Shown here one piece after another: positions 35,701 to 62,433 of a DNA stretch of 64,000 nucleotides. Source of the stretch: Litoditis marina (lineage: Eukaryota > Nematoda > Chromadorea > Rhabditida > Rhabditidae). Location of the stretch: positions 872,501 through 936,500 of the forward strand of contig OZ038437.1 of NCBI GenBank assembly GCA_964036275.1, written 5' to 3'. The notes beneath the pieces are model-generated. The model made no database searches. It was given only the letters and a program-made list of their open reading frames with translations, and had not been told where the DNA came from. A program made the translations under genes and the position numbers. Within the stretch, counting starts at the first letter, position 1; the number at the start of each line of letters is the position of its first letter.

Positions 35701-37771
35701 TTAGTAAAAATTTTTCAAACCGCACTATTAGAACCATAAAACTTGGATAAAGAAAAGCTCGCCAGAGCTCGCTCCTGATAAATTCGAAATGGTTTCGACC
35801 ATTTATCAGGGCCTCGCTACGAGACTCATTTCAGCTTTGGCACTCTGCCAAAATTCGTTCGAAATTCCAATAATCACACGTAGTCACGCGGAAAAATACG
35901 TGTAACGTCAATTTAACAGAAAAATAGTTTGTGTCACGTGCGAACTTGTTCATAACAAAACGATGGGCAGTATTCAGTAGTGGTCGCGTTTTACAAAACT
36001 TACGAATTCACACCGTTATTTAAAGAATTTGAGCATACTCAGGTGAAAAGGTATAAATCTATAATTTAAAAAATTCGCTGGTACTTTGAAATTATCGTCT
36101 GAATCAGAAAAGTGAACAGGCTAATGTCTAGAACAAGATAGGTCTAAGTAGTTAATTGGAAAGTAGGGGGCTCCCCCGAAATCCCCTGCCGCCTAATTAA
36201 TTCAGCCACATAGAGAGGGTGATTGAATCCGGAATCTGGCTATTCTAGCAGTTTCCAGCCACATTCATTCGGATGGATTTATAGTGGCAGTATCGAGAAG
36301 AAGTAGCCAGAAAGTAATGTTCTCCAGGGAATTATCAAAAATCAAAAATGTGTTTGTAGTTTCAACCCCGCTGCATTTTTACTGATGAGTACGCAAACCA
36401 AACTACAACTCAGTGATGGTCACCTCTAGCGCCAAAGGCAATATTTTGACGGCAACTTCTAAGAAGTATTAGTTCTCTCCGTCCTCTCTCCCTCTCTCTC
36501 TCTCTCTTGCTGTTTCTACCCTCTATCTTTCTGCCCCTCCCCCCTATTTCGTCCTGTATTCAAGAGAACTTTTATTTCTTCCACGTTTCCGTAATATCCC
36601 CCTGTTCTTAGTATCTAAGGAGTATTAGATGGTTGATAAGACGAACCCCCGATCGGTCGATCAATAGAGTATAGGCAGCAGACGACCCCTAGCAATAAAC
36701 AGTCAATGTTACAAAATGGCACATTTATGCCAATCCACAATGAGGGGAGGGGAGAGGGAAGAGATACAGAGATGGAAAAAAGAGGGAGGGGAAGAGATAA
36801 ACTGTGGTACTCCGATTTTCACGTGTTTTCAGTTCAACAGAAATGGTGTACGAGAGGTAAAGTACTAAAACCAAGTTTGAATTCAAATTCAGAGCAGTGA
36901 AAAAAATCATAGCGTTTGCGATCTTTGTTTGAATACCTTTCTGGATACGAACAGTTTCTGAAAGGCTGGATCTGTTTCATTTTCTAGCGATCTCCGACGC
37001 AAAACTTTTTACGCTACTTTGTGAACAGTGTTCTTCCAATTCCTAGCGATCTTTGTTTCGAACTTTTTTGGATACTAGAACTTTTCCAATTCTTAGCTCT
37101 GTCGCAAAACGTTCTCGAATACTTCGTGGTAGTTTCATCCAAATAACCAGAACTTTTTCAAATGATTGTGATCTCTGACCCAGAACTTTTTCGGATACTC
37201 TGCGAACGGCGTCGAAATGTCATAGTCGGTGCCTGTTTTGTCTGGCGCATCAATCGATTTTTACATTTACAACGCCAGCCTCCTCAAACTAGCCACATTT
37301 TATGGGCTATCTCGTCATTTTGAGAACATACAAAGAATACTGGGCGAGAGACCGTGGGAAAGGGGGGGGGGGCAGAGAGAAAAAGAGAAAGGATTAGTAT
37401 AAAGGCTGTAAATTGGTCGTACCAGAAAAAGAGTCGGGTCAGGTTAGGTGTGGACTGTGTAATGACAATATTTCGTGAAATAAGAATACAGACATTGGTA
37501 TTTCTATTTAAATGTAAAAGGCACGATGACGAAAACTTTTCCCAAACAGGATACTTCAGAAAACAATTGGAAAAAAAGCAGTAGAATTGATAATTGATGC
37601 AAGTATGGGAAAATCAGTTGAATTATGTTCACAAACACTAAAATTAACAAATAGACAAACAAATAAATAAAAAGAACCAACCTGTCCGACAAACATTTTG
37701 ATGGTATCATGGTCTGGGTCGGTCATCGAGTGATTAGCCTCATTTGGGTTCGATTCAATTAACACCGACAT
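20715..37771 (-). CDS. etr-1: CELF/Bruno-type RNA-binding protein (ETR-1 homologue)
   Basis: Fifteen exons in consistent phase: 37682-37771, 30157-30262, 29404-29535, 29043-29168, 28067-28146, 27489-27614, 24553-24649, 24157-24258, 23156-23241, 22856-22943, 22408-22530, 21867-21998, 21465-21577, 21087-21189 and 20715-20845. They give 544 residues. RRM1 (about 24-107) has IKMFVGQ and KGCCFVTY; RRM2 (about 110-195) has RKLFIGQL and RGCAFVTF, then [12 protein letters not shown], a CELF signature. A Gln/Ala-rich linker follows, and RRM3 (about 455-540) has [19 protein letters not shown] and [16 protein letters not shown]. The first ATG follows a TTTTTCAG acceptor, so a 5' UTR exon or trans-splicing is likely. 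The end ([10 protein letters not shown]) differs from the usual KNDSKPY. The protein binds GU-rich RNA and regulates splicing and translation; C. elegans ETR-1 acts in muscle and neurons. Intron 1 is 7.4 kb and repeat-rich. Confidence 0.93.
24860..26890. repeat. About 2-kb terminal-inverted-repeat element in a CELF intron
   Basis: The left end GGCGCTGTAGCAATCCCCCC is matched in reverse complement by the right end GGAGGGATTGCTACAGCGCC. Both ends are followed inward by dense CTCGTGAGG, CTCATGAG and AGCTCACGAGCT palindromes. The interior has no transposase-like ORF. It lies wholly between CELF exons 6 and 7. Related GTAGCAAT..CTCGTGAG pieces occur at 60067-60235 and CTCATGAG runs at 20219, so this is a family. 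Confidence 0.65.
26242..26312 (+). tRNA. tRNA-like gene or pseudogene, isotype unclear
   Basis: It has an A-box-like TAGCGCAGTGGCTAATGAG, a B-box GCAGGTTCGAATCCTCC forming a T arm, partly paired ends (TCAAA/TTTGA) and a T-rich stretch just after. The anticodon arm is imperfect: one fold gives ACC, a shifted one CCA. I cannot assign an amino acid. It lies inside the 2-kb inverted-repeat element, so a tRNA-derived SINE is an equal alternative. Confidence 0.4.
27108..27400. repeat. Cluster of GCAACCGGGTTGC palindromes
   Basis: About ten variants of AAGCAACCGGGTTGCTTTTG and its half-sites in both orientations within 290 bases, next to CELF exon 6. Long stretches can pair with one another, giving a compound foldback. 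I do not recognise a named family. Confidence 0.75.
27915..28066. repeat. Imperfect tandem repeat, about 55 bp x 3
   Basis: Units of the type GATTAGGGCGACATAATTAATCAATAATCACC, repeated about three times, the last one abutting the CELF exon that ends at 28067. The final copy supplies the splice donor surroundings. Confidence 0.7.
28248..28475. repeat. Tandem duplication of 90 bp plus dispersed element end
   Basis: A 90-bp unit starting ATGTGTTTGCGATTGGCCAG is present twice (28248-28337 and 28338-28427) with two or so differences. It runs into CTGACCTGCACACTCTCTCG and TGCTGGGAATTGTCTGAG, the same segments found at 7243 and 12154. CELF intron between exons 4 and 5. Confidence 0.8.
31012..31120 (-). 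repeat. Hairpin MITE, family 1, copy C
   Basis: Inverted relative to copy A: GAAGAAGAACTATGTGGTCC at the left and TTGGTCCACATGATTATCCT at the right, with the paired CTTTAAACCGCAATA and TTCAGTTTAAAGGACT arms. It lies in CELF intron 1. Confidence 0.85.
32008..32074. repeat. 67-bp direct repeat, first copy (second at 32901-32967)
   Basis: Identical as far as I can read at both sites, 893 bases apart. It begins TTATACCTCCGTATAACTAC, which contains two small hairpins, and ends GTAGAAAGCTTCATG. In the first copy its last 17 bases are duplicated again. CELF intron 1. Confidence 0.8.
32744..32901. repeat. 158-bp direct repeat, first copy (second at 35714-35871)
   Basis: The two 158-base copies read as identical and are 2970 bases apart. 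They begin TTCAAACCGCACTATTAGAA and end GAAATTCCAAT. The middle contains a CCTGATAAAT/ATTTATCAGG hairpin. They could be the flanking repeats of an inserted element or two recent copies of one short element. Confidence 0.85.
34495..35090. repeat. Internal repeats in the 158-bp-repeat-flanked block
   Basis: GCATCGAGATACGAGCCACC occurs at about 34498 and 35018 and in shortened form at 35041. CCAAATATATGACGTCATGACG follows both times (about 34533, 35064), and a diverged form lies near 34120. Only a fragmentary coding trace is present. Confidence 0.65.
35714..35871. repeat. 158-bp direct repeat, second copy
   Basis: Second member of the identical pair described at 32744. Both copies are in the same orientation, inside CELF intron 1. 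Confidence 0.85.
36915..37215. repeat. Degenerate tandem repeat of about 75 bp
   Basis: Diverged units of the type TTCTAGCGATCTTTGTTTCG..AACTTTTTTGGATACT, four or so copies. The non-coding CELF intron 1 sequence around it also holds CT-rich and G-rich tracts (36480-36510, about 37361). Confidence 0.55.
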
Positions 37772-40044
37772 CCTGAAAAATACATATTGTAGAAATAATA
37801 ATTAGAAAAATTGAAGCAAGATAATTGAAATTAGAATCAAATCTTTCCACAAGAAGAAATTATATGAAGAAGCCAGAACGAAGTGTTAGAAACACACTAG
37901 GAAGTCTTACACGAGATAGTTGTATGTGTATGTTTATCAAATATCGTCGTTCAATACATAATTTGTTCGGAACACAAGTTGCAATCACATTAAGTGTGGA
38001 ACTAATTTTTTGAATGTTTCTGAAGTATCGATTTTTGACGTTTAAGTTCGACAACCATAATGAAATAAAAATAGATAAAACATTAAAATGAACTGTATAA
38101 TTTGTTTTATTAGAACACGAATACGGGACTAATTACTTTTCTCCATTTCGTGCGATGTAGAATAAGATTGCCCTTTTGCGATCAACAACAATGATAAGAA
38201 TTCGTAGGCAGTCGATCGATAGGTTTGAGACAGTTAGTCAAATATACTAGGAGTGAATGGGAGGTACACGTGACACGTGCAAAAACCTTAGTAAAAGTTT
38301 ATTCAAAAAGTGCACGTGCCCGGTTACGGATGGGTTTGTGTCAATCTTTCGAGTTAGAAAGGCAGGTACGAGCATCTGGTAGCAAAACGTCAAAAAACTT
38401 AGTGGAAGCAATGTTTCTGAAAGAGCAATCCCTCCAGCTCAGCTTCAGTATGTTCCAACACAACTCTTAGTTGTACAAGTACAAAATGTTTCGACGAACC
38501 ATTATGAATGTATCCCATTATAGTTGCGACCAGTCAATATACGACAGTTTGCAAAAAAGGGGAGTGACGAATTGTTAATTTCGCCGATGTAGTGAATAGC
38601 GACTAATATACGCGCTAAATGTGATTATATTCGTATGAAAATGGTATGATTATTTGTAAACGTAGAGAAATTGACTCGTGGAGTGTGCCACTATATAAAC
38701 TGAGAGATCGAACCAGTGAAGCTAGGATTGAACACTTCTATTGATCTAGAATAATCTAGTTTTCATACCGCTTCTAAAAATACTGCGGTGTACAACAATG
38801 TTGCGCGTTTTCGACCTCGATTATGAATTTTTCTGCTCATAACATAAATTGAAACTTCGAAGGAATCATGGAGAAAAATTGATCAAGCACAGTCTCATAA
38901 TGCTGTTTGTTTAATCTATTGTAAACATAACAAATTACAAATGTGTTTCAAAACCGGTATATCATAAACTTTGTAATTATTTGACTAACATTTGAATATG
39001 ATCGGCAAAACATTACATCAAAGTAGTAGGGCGAGGGGGCGTGGCCTAAATAGACCCCGCCCTCGGGAACAGCTGTCCGAATAGGCCTGTTTTACTACAT
39101 CGGAACAGGGAATTAGGACAAGTGTAAAGTTGAGAGCCCGGCCGCAGTGTTACTTCCAGCGAACGTAAAAAAACGTGAAACCGTGAAAAGAAAGAATACA
39201 CGTGAGTGTGTTCAAGTTGACCTGTTTTACTACATCAGAACAGGGAATAAGAACAAATGTGAAGCCGAGAGGGGCTGCAGAGTTACTTTGACTGAACGTG
39301 TAATACGTGAAAACGGTAGTGAATGAGACAAGCTCAAAGTCGACAGGCTCGATAAGAGACACTTCTGAATACACTTTTGACCTTGCAATCCAGAACCAAT
39401 AATAACATACTGGTTGTTATCTCAATTTGTTATACTCTTTGCGGAACTTTAGTGTCTCGTTCTTGTTCATCGCTGTCCAACCATAATTTGAAATAAAGTT
39501 TTTTGAAATAATCGAATGTCCACCTCTTCTACACAATAGAAAGCAATGTCAACGTTATGGTTATTCATTTCAGAAAACAGTAGAACTTGACAAAATGAGC
39601 AAATTGGAATGCGAACAAAAATAATTCGAAACAAGACAACCAAATATTATTCACGAATACAAAATGAAAAATATCAACAATGCAAGGCTGTACAAAATAA
39701 TGTAATGCAATGAAATCGACTAATCGCTTCTTCTACCATTTAAAAACATATATTTTTCACTTACCTATCTCTTCTCGTTTTCAAGAAATTTTTGAGAAAC
39801 TTTCCATGGTTTAGTGTTATTAATTTATTCTAATACCAAAATTAAAATCATAGTCAGAAAAATCTGGGATTACAACGCCTATACATGTTATACTGCAAAT
39901 GCGTTATCAGTTTATATTTCCAGTATAACTATGAACACAGTTCTAATTGTAATACTTTGAAAAAGTTAGTTAGCAAGAAAAACGTGTTATTATTATAAAC
40001 TTTTCACGGCCTTGTTTCCAACAATTTTTGAGAAACCAAGTTAG
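37772..40044. other. Intergenic region between CELF 5' end and lev-10-like 3' end
   Basis: It should contain the CELF leader exon and promoter, which I cannot place. A near-tandem duplication of about 135 bp (from 39083 and from 39220, each starting CCTGTTTTACTACATC) lies in it, preceded by a GGGCGAGGGGGCGTGGCC / CCCCGCCCTCG inverted repeat. TTTATT at 39824-39829 is a possible poly(A) signal for lev-10-like on the minus strand. Confidence 0.5.
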
Positions 40045-55475
<15,431 letters not shown>

Positions 55476-58409
55476 TTATCACTCAACCATTTCCATAATA
55501 AACTCCTGAAGTAACGATTAATTATAAATATTCCTAAAACAAACAACGAAAAGCTGCTGCTTACAAACACAACACAACCGAAAAAGCATTCATTAGAAGA
55601 ATACATATAAAAATAAGGAATTATAACATTGATAATAATTCATTATCCAAATAGTGACTACAAACGAAAAAATCGCTAATATGAAACAGTAAAATAATTC
55701 TTCGTTGCCCAATGTGATAACAAACTGTAATAAAGCACAGCTTTGTTGTAAAAAAAACTTTTCTTAATTTCATGAAAATTTGAAGAGTAATCAAAACTAT
55801 GAGAATAGCGGACAGCTGAGATGCGATGATGGGATTTGGAGTTGGCTATATGAGGTCCGCGACTGGTGGTCCCCAGGGCCTAGTACCACACTTATTAGGG
55901 TTCTATTCAGGGAACGGGGACCTTGAATTAGGGTATATTTCCTTAATAAAACTGTATAGTTATAGAAGGTTGGTTGGGGAATCAATTATCAATGCATCTT
56001 GACAAAAGTAACCTTACAGTTGTAGACAATACAAGATTTAGATCGAAAAGCACACTTACATAAAACGCAATACACGAGAATGGGTATGACTGAAATTTAA
56101 AAAAAAAAACAGTACAGAACTAATAACTATCTCTCATTAATACGGCAAACTATGCGTGTGCACCTTTTTTAGTGCAACTTAGATTTCAACTAAAATAAGC
56201 CGTGTTTGTCTTGTCTAATGATGAATCAATGCACTGGGGGCCACGAAAAACAGGCAAATCCATTAGGAACTCGATTTTGGCAGAGTTCCAAGATTCAAAG
56301 GAAGAAATTGGGAATTCAGACAGTAAACAACTTCTGAAACAAAGTAGTAAAGTAAACTGATTTTTTATTATCACTGATTTGGCAGGGTTTCAGAAAATCA
56401 AATGGAGAATTGGCTTATTCAGATAGTGAACAACTTCTGAAATGTAAACTGAAAGAAGAGTGAACCGAACTGAGTTCTTGGCAGACATGTGTAATACTTT
56501 CGCTATTATCAATGATTTGGCCGAGTTCAATTTTGAAGAAAAATGGCCGCTTCTGAAGATTGAAGTGAAAAATTAGGTTTCAGCAAAGTGCAAAAACAAT
56601 TTGTTTCCAAAAGTGTAATGACAGAAACTTATTAACAAACCAAAAACAAAATTCCTTTCAATGGTTGTGACTTGACAAAACTTGAATAACTTTGATTATG
56701 ATTAAACTGATTCCAATTTATTCTGCAAGAACATATAGTAAATTTTTTCTACATCTGTATTTCATTCAAACTCAAGTCGTCCAGTTTCACGTACTTCCGT
56801 GAACATTTCTCTGGTGTTCTTTCGAAGATATAAATCATAGATAGTTACGTGTCTTAATAAAGAAATCTCGAAAGAAAGTTCAAAAAAACATCATAACTAG
56901 TTAAGTGTTTTAATGAAGACACTTTGATAGAAAGAAGTACGAGTGAAGCGAAATTAAAATGATTGGTGGATATTTGCCAGTTAGGCTTATTAATAGAGTT
57001 GGAAAGAGACAAAACGTAGGTAGTTACGTGTTTCTATGGAGAAATTTTGGAAGAATTTCTGACAGAAAGAAATCATAGTTAGTAATCATACGTGTTTTAA
57101 TGAAGAAGTATGCGTGAAGCATGGAGAATATGAATAATCTGTGCTGCCGTATATAGATTTGGCATTGATGAACGACAGGAGAAAGCAGGGGGTTTAAGGA
57201 GGTAGTCATGCGAGGGAAGGAGAGCTCTTGAGAGGGGTTCGGAAGTAGGGAGGGAAAAAGGGAGAGAGAGGGAGAGTAAAGGAGGGAGAGTGGGGCAGTG
57301 AGAGAGAAGGGGGAAGAGAGAGAGGGAAAGAAAGAAAGTTGGGAAGAGAGAGAGAGAGAGAAAGATAGAAAGAGAGGGAGAGGAGGATAATGAAAAAGAG
57401 AGAAAGAGAGGGAGAGTCGTATTGGATGAAATCGTTTCTGTTGATCGAGAAAAAAACTTTTGAATTACATGATTCAACAAATTTTTTCTGAAGATTCATT
57501 TTGAAGATTCAAGATTTCAATGAGCAAAGATACAGAAAAATAACCAACTTGTGACATATAATCGTAGTAAATCGAAAAAATCAATGGGGAAATTTAATGT
57601 AAACTTTTACATTGTTTTTTCCGGCTTAGAATTCTTCCAACAAAGTTTCAACCCCTTTTCAACAAAATTCTTTCGGGTTATCTTAATCAAAGAAAAATCA
57701 ACAAGCAAAATTAAAAAAATTTTCAACAACTGGACGATTACTCGGCAACCGCCTCTTTCAAAAGGGTGTTCAAGTAATTTCTTCAACAAAATAGTTTCGC
57801 TTAATCGAAGTAAATGAAATAATCAATAAACAAAGCTGATGTAAATATCAACGCTCTCAATCCTGTAGAAGACTTGTACATTTCGCCCGTAGTATCTACA
57901 AATATGGAAGTGATTGTATTATTCAGGTTGTTGTACATCTCTTCAAAATTAGTATTTCGGTTAGTCGTAAAACTTGTAAAAAGTAAACAAAACTACCTAA
58001 CTAAGAAACAAGCTAAGAAAACTATTCCGGTTCAACATAATTATTCAAATTAAATCAACAATCAGACTCGCAGGAAATTTTTACGAGAGTTTTTCTCTCG
58101 ATAAGTATTCTTCCAACAAAGTTGGAGCTGTTCTCCAACAAAATTCCTTTGGCTAATGTCAATTAGAGGAAAATCGATGATCAAAGTTACAGTAAACTTT
58201 TGAACGGCTTTTTTACCTCGGATATCTCATTAAACAGAATTCTCAGGTTTTTTTTATATCAAAACCACTCCGGTTAATCTAAACCACTTTTATCTGAGTT
58301 ACCTCATTCAAAAAGATTGTATACTGACAGAATTAGAAATACGACAAGAGCAAAGTTACAGAAAACTTTTTACCGACTGGACAAATACTCGGCAAGCGCC
58401 TCCGGGCAT

Positions 58410-59335
58410 AGGCCACAGCAGCAGTGTAACAGAGAGGCCATTTGCACATATCACCCAAACACATCCGGCCGCGGTATCTTGTTTCGAATACCTCTCTGTT
58501 CCTTTTAACAATTCCAAGACGGTCACCTCACCTCTCTCCCTCTCCCTCTCTCTCTCTCCCTATCTCTTTTTTCTCTCTTTCTTTTTCTCTCTCTGTTCTC
58601 TTCTCTCTCTCTCTTTCTTATTCTCCCACTCTCTCTCTCTCTTTTTTGACGAGGTTATTAAGCTTACTACCCCTTCAACAAGTTCGTCTCGGGGACCTAT
58701 TCTTCTAGTCTGATATGTTAGTTTGGCTACCTCATTCGCATCTAACAAAATTGTCTCCATAAATGTTCAACGTATTTATTAGGACCTCACCAGAAAATTC
58801 GCATTGGAAGTTCAATATTTGATAAGCATTTTTCAATCTCCTTTAAAACCAACACATTTGTTTCTACCTCGCAACAGCAGGTCATTTCCACATCTCACCC
58901 AACACATCCGACAGCGGTATCTTATATTACCTCTCTCAATAGCTACCTTTCCGTTCCTTTCAACAGGCGTCTACCTGGTTTCCGAACAGTTTTTTACTTT
59001 CTAGTTTGAAATGTTTGCACTGAAAGCTTATTATTTTATTTCAACGTGCATTTTTCGATCTACCTCCCCCTTAACACCAACAAGTTTGTTGTTCCCTCAA
59101 AACAGCAGGCTATTCGCACATCTCACACATCCGGCAAGGAATCTCATAGCCGCTATATTTCGGTTCCTTTTAACAGTTCCGTAACGGTTACTTTTCGTCT
59201 CTCTCCTGACAAGGTTTTTTTTACCACTTCTTTAACACCAACACATTTATTGCTACCTCTAAACAGTAGGTATCTTACATGTATCACCCATCACATCCCT
59301 GGAGGCAGGCATCGGTATCTTGTTCCAAATCAGTA
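58410..59335. repeat. Diverged tandem repeats
   Basis: At least three units near 58840, 59066 and 59237 share TTAACACCAACACATTTGTT, then CAACAGCAGG and CACATCTCACCCAACACATC, then CGGTATCTT. A partial fourth lies near 58413. Spacing falls from about 226 to 171 bases. The repeated CTTTTAACA(G/A)TTCC segment also recurs. Confidence 0.7.
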
Positions 59336-60302
59336 AACATATTAGTTGATGTTTACAACAGCATTGTAACATCTGTGGGCCTGATCAAAGTTTCAGCATA
59401 ACCAGTCATCTATATTTTCATTCTTCGATCATCTATTAAAATGGTGAAGATATTCAGAAGTATGACCGTCGGTTAGGAAAGATTAAAACTGTGGACGTTC
59501 ATCGATCTGATGAGTTTGCAGCACGATCTAATTGCATTCCAATCGGTTCTTTGTAACCTCAGTTGTGAGACAGATCTATCTATTGATCACACATTATAAC
59601 TTTCGCAATTTCTTGCACTCTTTTAACACTATTTATCTATGCCTACCGTTTTGGTATGATATTCTGTGAGTCTGTACATCTATTTTTGTTCACGCCGAAG
59701 TAGATGTTCTTGTATAGCATTGCAGTGCTACACTATCGCAACCAAGCTTGTGCTGAGTTTCAGTTGTTTCCATGGTCCGGGATCTCTGAGGACCAAAAAT
59801 CAGGACGGTCTCCTTTTTCTGCTGGAAACCCCATTTTTCGTTACCAAAGCCCATTTACGATTTACCCAAACCGCTTAGGTCAAGCACGTACATTTACAGG
59901 CATCGAATACATCGTCGTTGTGGTTTGACAATGCTCAATCAAATTCGACCTAGAAACAACGTGTCAAACCACAAGCACAGTGGGATTGGGTTCCGTACAA
60001 CGTATGAGCTTAATTTGGAAAAAAACGAACCCTGTACTCCTCTGCAGTTGGATCTGGAGCGGTAGCAATTTCTCAAAAACCTGATTAGATACCTCGTGAG
60101 AAATACCTCACGAACTTCTCGTGAGGTATTTCGATTGCTATGCACTACAATATTGGAAGTTCACGAGTAGCTTGAGAGGTGTATATGAGGTTTTCATGAG
60201 AAACTCATAGAAACTTCTTATGGGGTTGGGTAGGTTCTACGCTGCCTGGTCAACGACTAGTGTTGTTTACCCCATCAACCAGCGAGTCACAACGTTATAT
60301 TT

Positions 60303-60361
60303 AGGTACCCCGGGGTACCTTAACTAGCTTTCCTTTCTGCCCCCCGGTACCCCGGGGTACC
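60303..60361. repeat. Two perfect palindromes GGTACCCCGGGGTACC
   Basis: AGGTACCCCGGGGTACCT (18 bases, 60303-60320) and GGTACCCCGGGGTACC (16 bases, 60346-60361), 26 bases apart, in an otherwise AT-rich stretch. Confidence 0.9.
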
Positions 60362-60469
60362 TGTTTATCCCTCTTGCCTTGTTTTGATAGTAGTGTGTAA
60401 TTGTATTTTAAACGTAAATTATCTACTTTAGACTTGCAACCTGAATGTAACAGACAGCCTCTTGGAGGA

Positions 60470-60565
60470 TAGCCGTTGTCTTCCTAGAAGACTCTTTTCC
60501 TCCAACTCCCAGCGCCCTTTTGACGCCAACAACACCTTCACACAACACCCAGTGATACGGGAGAA
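60470..60565. repeat. Dispersed repeat shared with 21296-21390
   Basis: Both sites share GTTGTCTTCCT, then CTCTTTTCCTC..AGCGCC, TTTTGA, and CAACACCTTCACAC..CCCAGT. The 21.3-kb copy is in the CELF gene between exons 13 and 14. Family unknown. Confidence 0.65.
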
Positions 60566-60846
60566 AAATAAAGCTTGTATTGTATTGTATTGTAACCCTT
60601 GTTTACCTGCCAGTTTACTACACCGAGTGTGCTGTCTGTCTGTCATTGGTCACTCGCCATAGAATGAATTCAAATAACTTGTATGTTGGCTGGAAACAGT
60701 GGTACACTTGTTCTTGCCACATACTTCTGGAATATTCGTGCTTGGGCTCCCTTGTTCTTTTACCCTCTTGCTGTCTCTTTCCTTCTCCGTTCTTTCTCTC
60801 TCCCTTTCTCTCCCTCTCTCTGTCTCTCTCACTCTTGTGTCTATCT

Positions 60847-60897
<51 letters not shown>

Positions 60898-61366
60898 CTC
60901 TCCCTCTCTATCCATCGTCTACCTGCCAGCCTCTCCCCTCTGCCATTACACAATCTACACCCACGATCCATCGATCTCTAATCCTACATTTCCTTACATT
61001 CTTCATAGATCAATATAACCCGATCACATAACTTGATAAAAGTGAAAGACTCAACTTGGTTTTGTCCTGTTTAAAACATTCCGTCATGAACCAGGCTCAA
61101 TATACCAGTCTCTAACACATAAGTTTTCTCTTTTTGTAGTGTTTTATGAAATATAAACTTTTGTTTGAACACACAATTAGTTATACTCATCTCTTAGTTC
61201 ATACGTGTGTGTGAGAACATTTGAAGACCAACGAAATGAAATAAATTGTAAAGTTTTTGTTTTATCCTCCCGAGCTCACTCGATTACAACCAGCGTTTCC
61301 TCGATTCTACAGAAAAAAAAGCTCAGTATTTTTCGTCGTTGTTGACATGTTCCGTTTGCAAAACTT

Positions 61367-61486
61367 AAAGAAGGACGATTATTTGGACCAATTCCGTGTC
61401 ATCGGTCCTTTAAACTGCAATTGAAAAATGTATTGCAGTTTAAAGGACTGAAACGTTGCGATTGGACCACATAACCGTCCTTCTTT
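61367..61486 (+). repeat. Hairpin MITE, family 1, copy D
   Basis: The best-preserved copy (120 bp), bounded by AAAGAAGGACG and CGTCCTTCTTT. The arms GGTCCTTTAAACTGCAATTG and TGCAGTTTAAAGGACTGA are clean. An asymmetric stretch between outer and inner arms stays unpaired, as in every copy. Confidence 0.9.
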
Positions 61487-62313
61487 ATCAGAAACTTCTG
61501 TGTTTTGAAAAATGTATGTTTCTGTTTTTATACCGATGCAGTCTTTCTTGATAGCTCTATTTGTGTTTTAATGGTAATTTTCATTTTATTTGCCACTTTT
61601 GAAAAACGAGGAAGATACATGAGATTGTGGAAGTTATAGAGAATAGAACAACAAAACAACTACGATAAACAAGTTTTAATTAGTTAGAAAGGTCCCGCTA
61701 CGAAATGCGTAAGACATTGCTTCCGCGTCACGTTTGGTAAGTTAAAGTAATGATAATTATATTCAAGAACATCAAAATTTTCAGAAAAAATCATTAAATA
61801 AACACTTTTTACTAAGCGAAATTTCCCTCACACGGTGAGCAGAGCATTGCTTTCGCGTCAAGTTTGCCCGAACATGCTTTTAACCGGTGCAATTCTCATG
61901 CCTTTTGTGGTACAATATTTACTCTCAGCCAGAGGCGGTGCAGCGCACTTCAAAGAGATTACCCCCCACACCTCCCTAACTGAGTTGGGATACTCTCACC
62001 CCCCCCCCCCCCCCCGAAATTTTTCCAAAGTCATCAAAAATCCAATACGGTTCCCAACTTTTTCATCCGTCATCTGTTTTCCAAAACGTATCCCCCCCCC
62101 CCCCCCCTCATCACCATCAAAAGTGGAGCTGTCATTTCTCCAGAGACCCATGCATATTCAAATGCCGCTGGCCTATTTAGCCATCGATGGAATCGAGTGG
62201 TTTGTTGTTTTTATCAGTTTTCATCTAAGTTTACTAGTTATTACAGTATAAACGAAATTTGGTCAACAACACATTATATGAATTCGTATCAGAAACTTTT
62301 GTTTTGAGGCATT

Positions 62314-62433
62314 GAAGATAGACGATTATGTGGTCCAATCGCAACGCTTCAGCCCTTTAAACTGCAATACATTTTTCAATTGCAGTTTAAAGGACCGTTG
62401 ACACGGGATTGGTCCACATGATCGTCCTTCTTC
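62314..62433 (-). repeat. Hairpin MITE, family 1, copy E
   Basis: Opposite orientation to copy D, 0.83 kb away: GAAGATAGACGATTATGTGG at the left and CCACATGATCGTCCTTCTTC at the right. Copies D and E could form a larger inverted pair. Confidence 0.88.

Noticed and set aside
60580..61031. CT-rich ORFs around 60.8 kb
   Set aside because: Low-complexity Leu/Ser runs from a (TC)n tract, open in several frames and on both strands.
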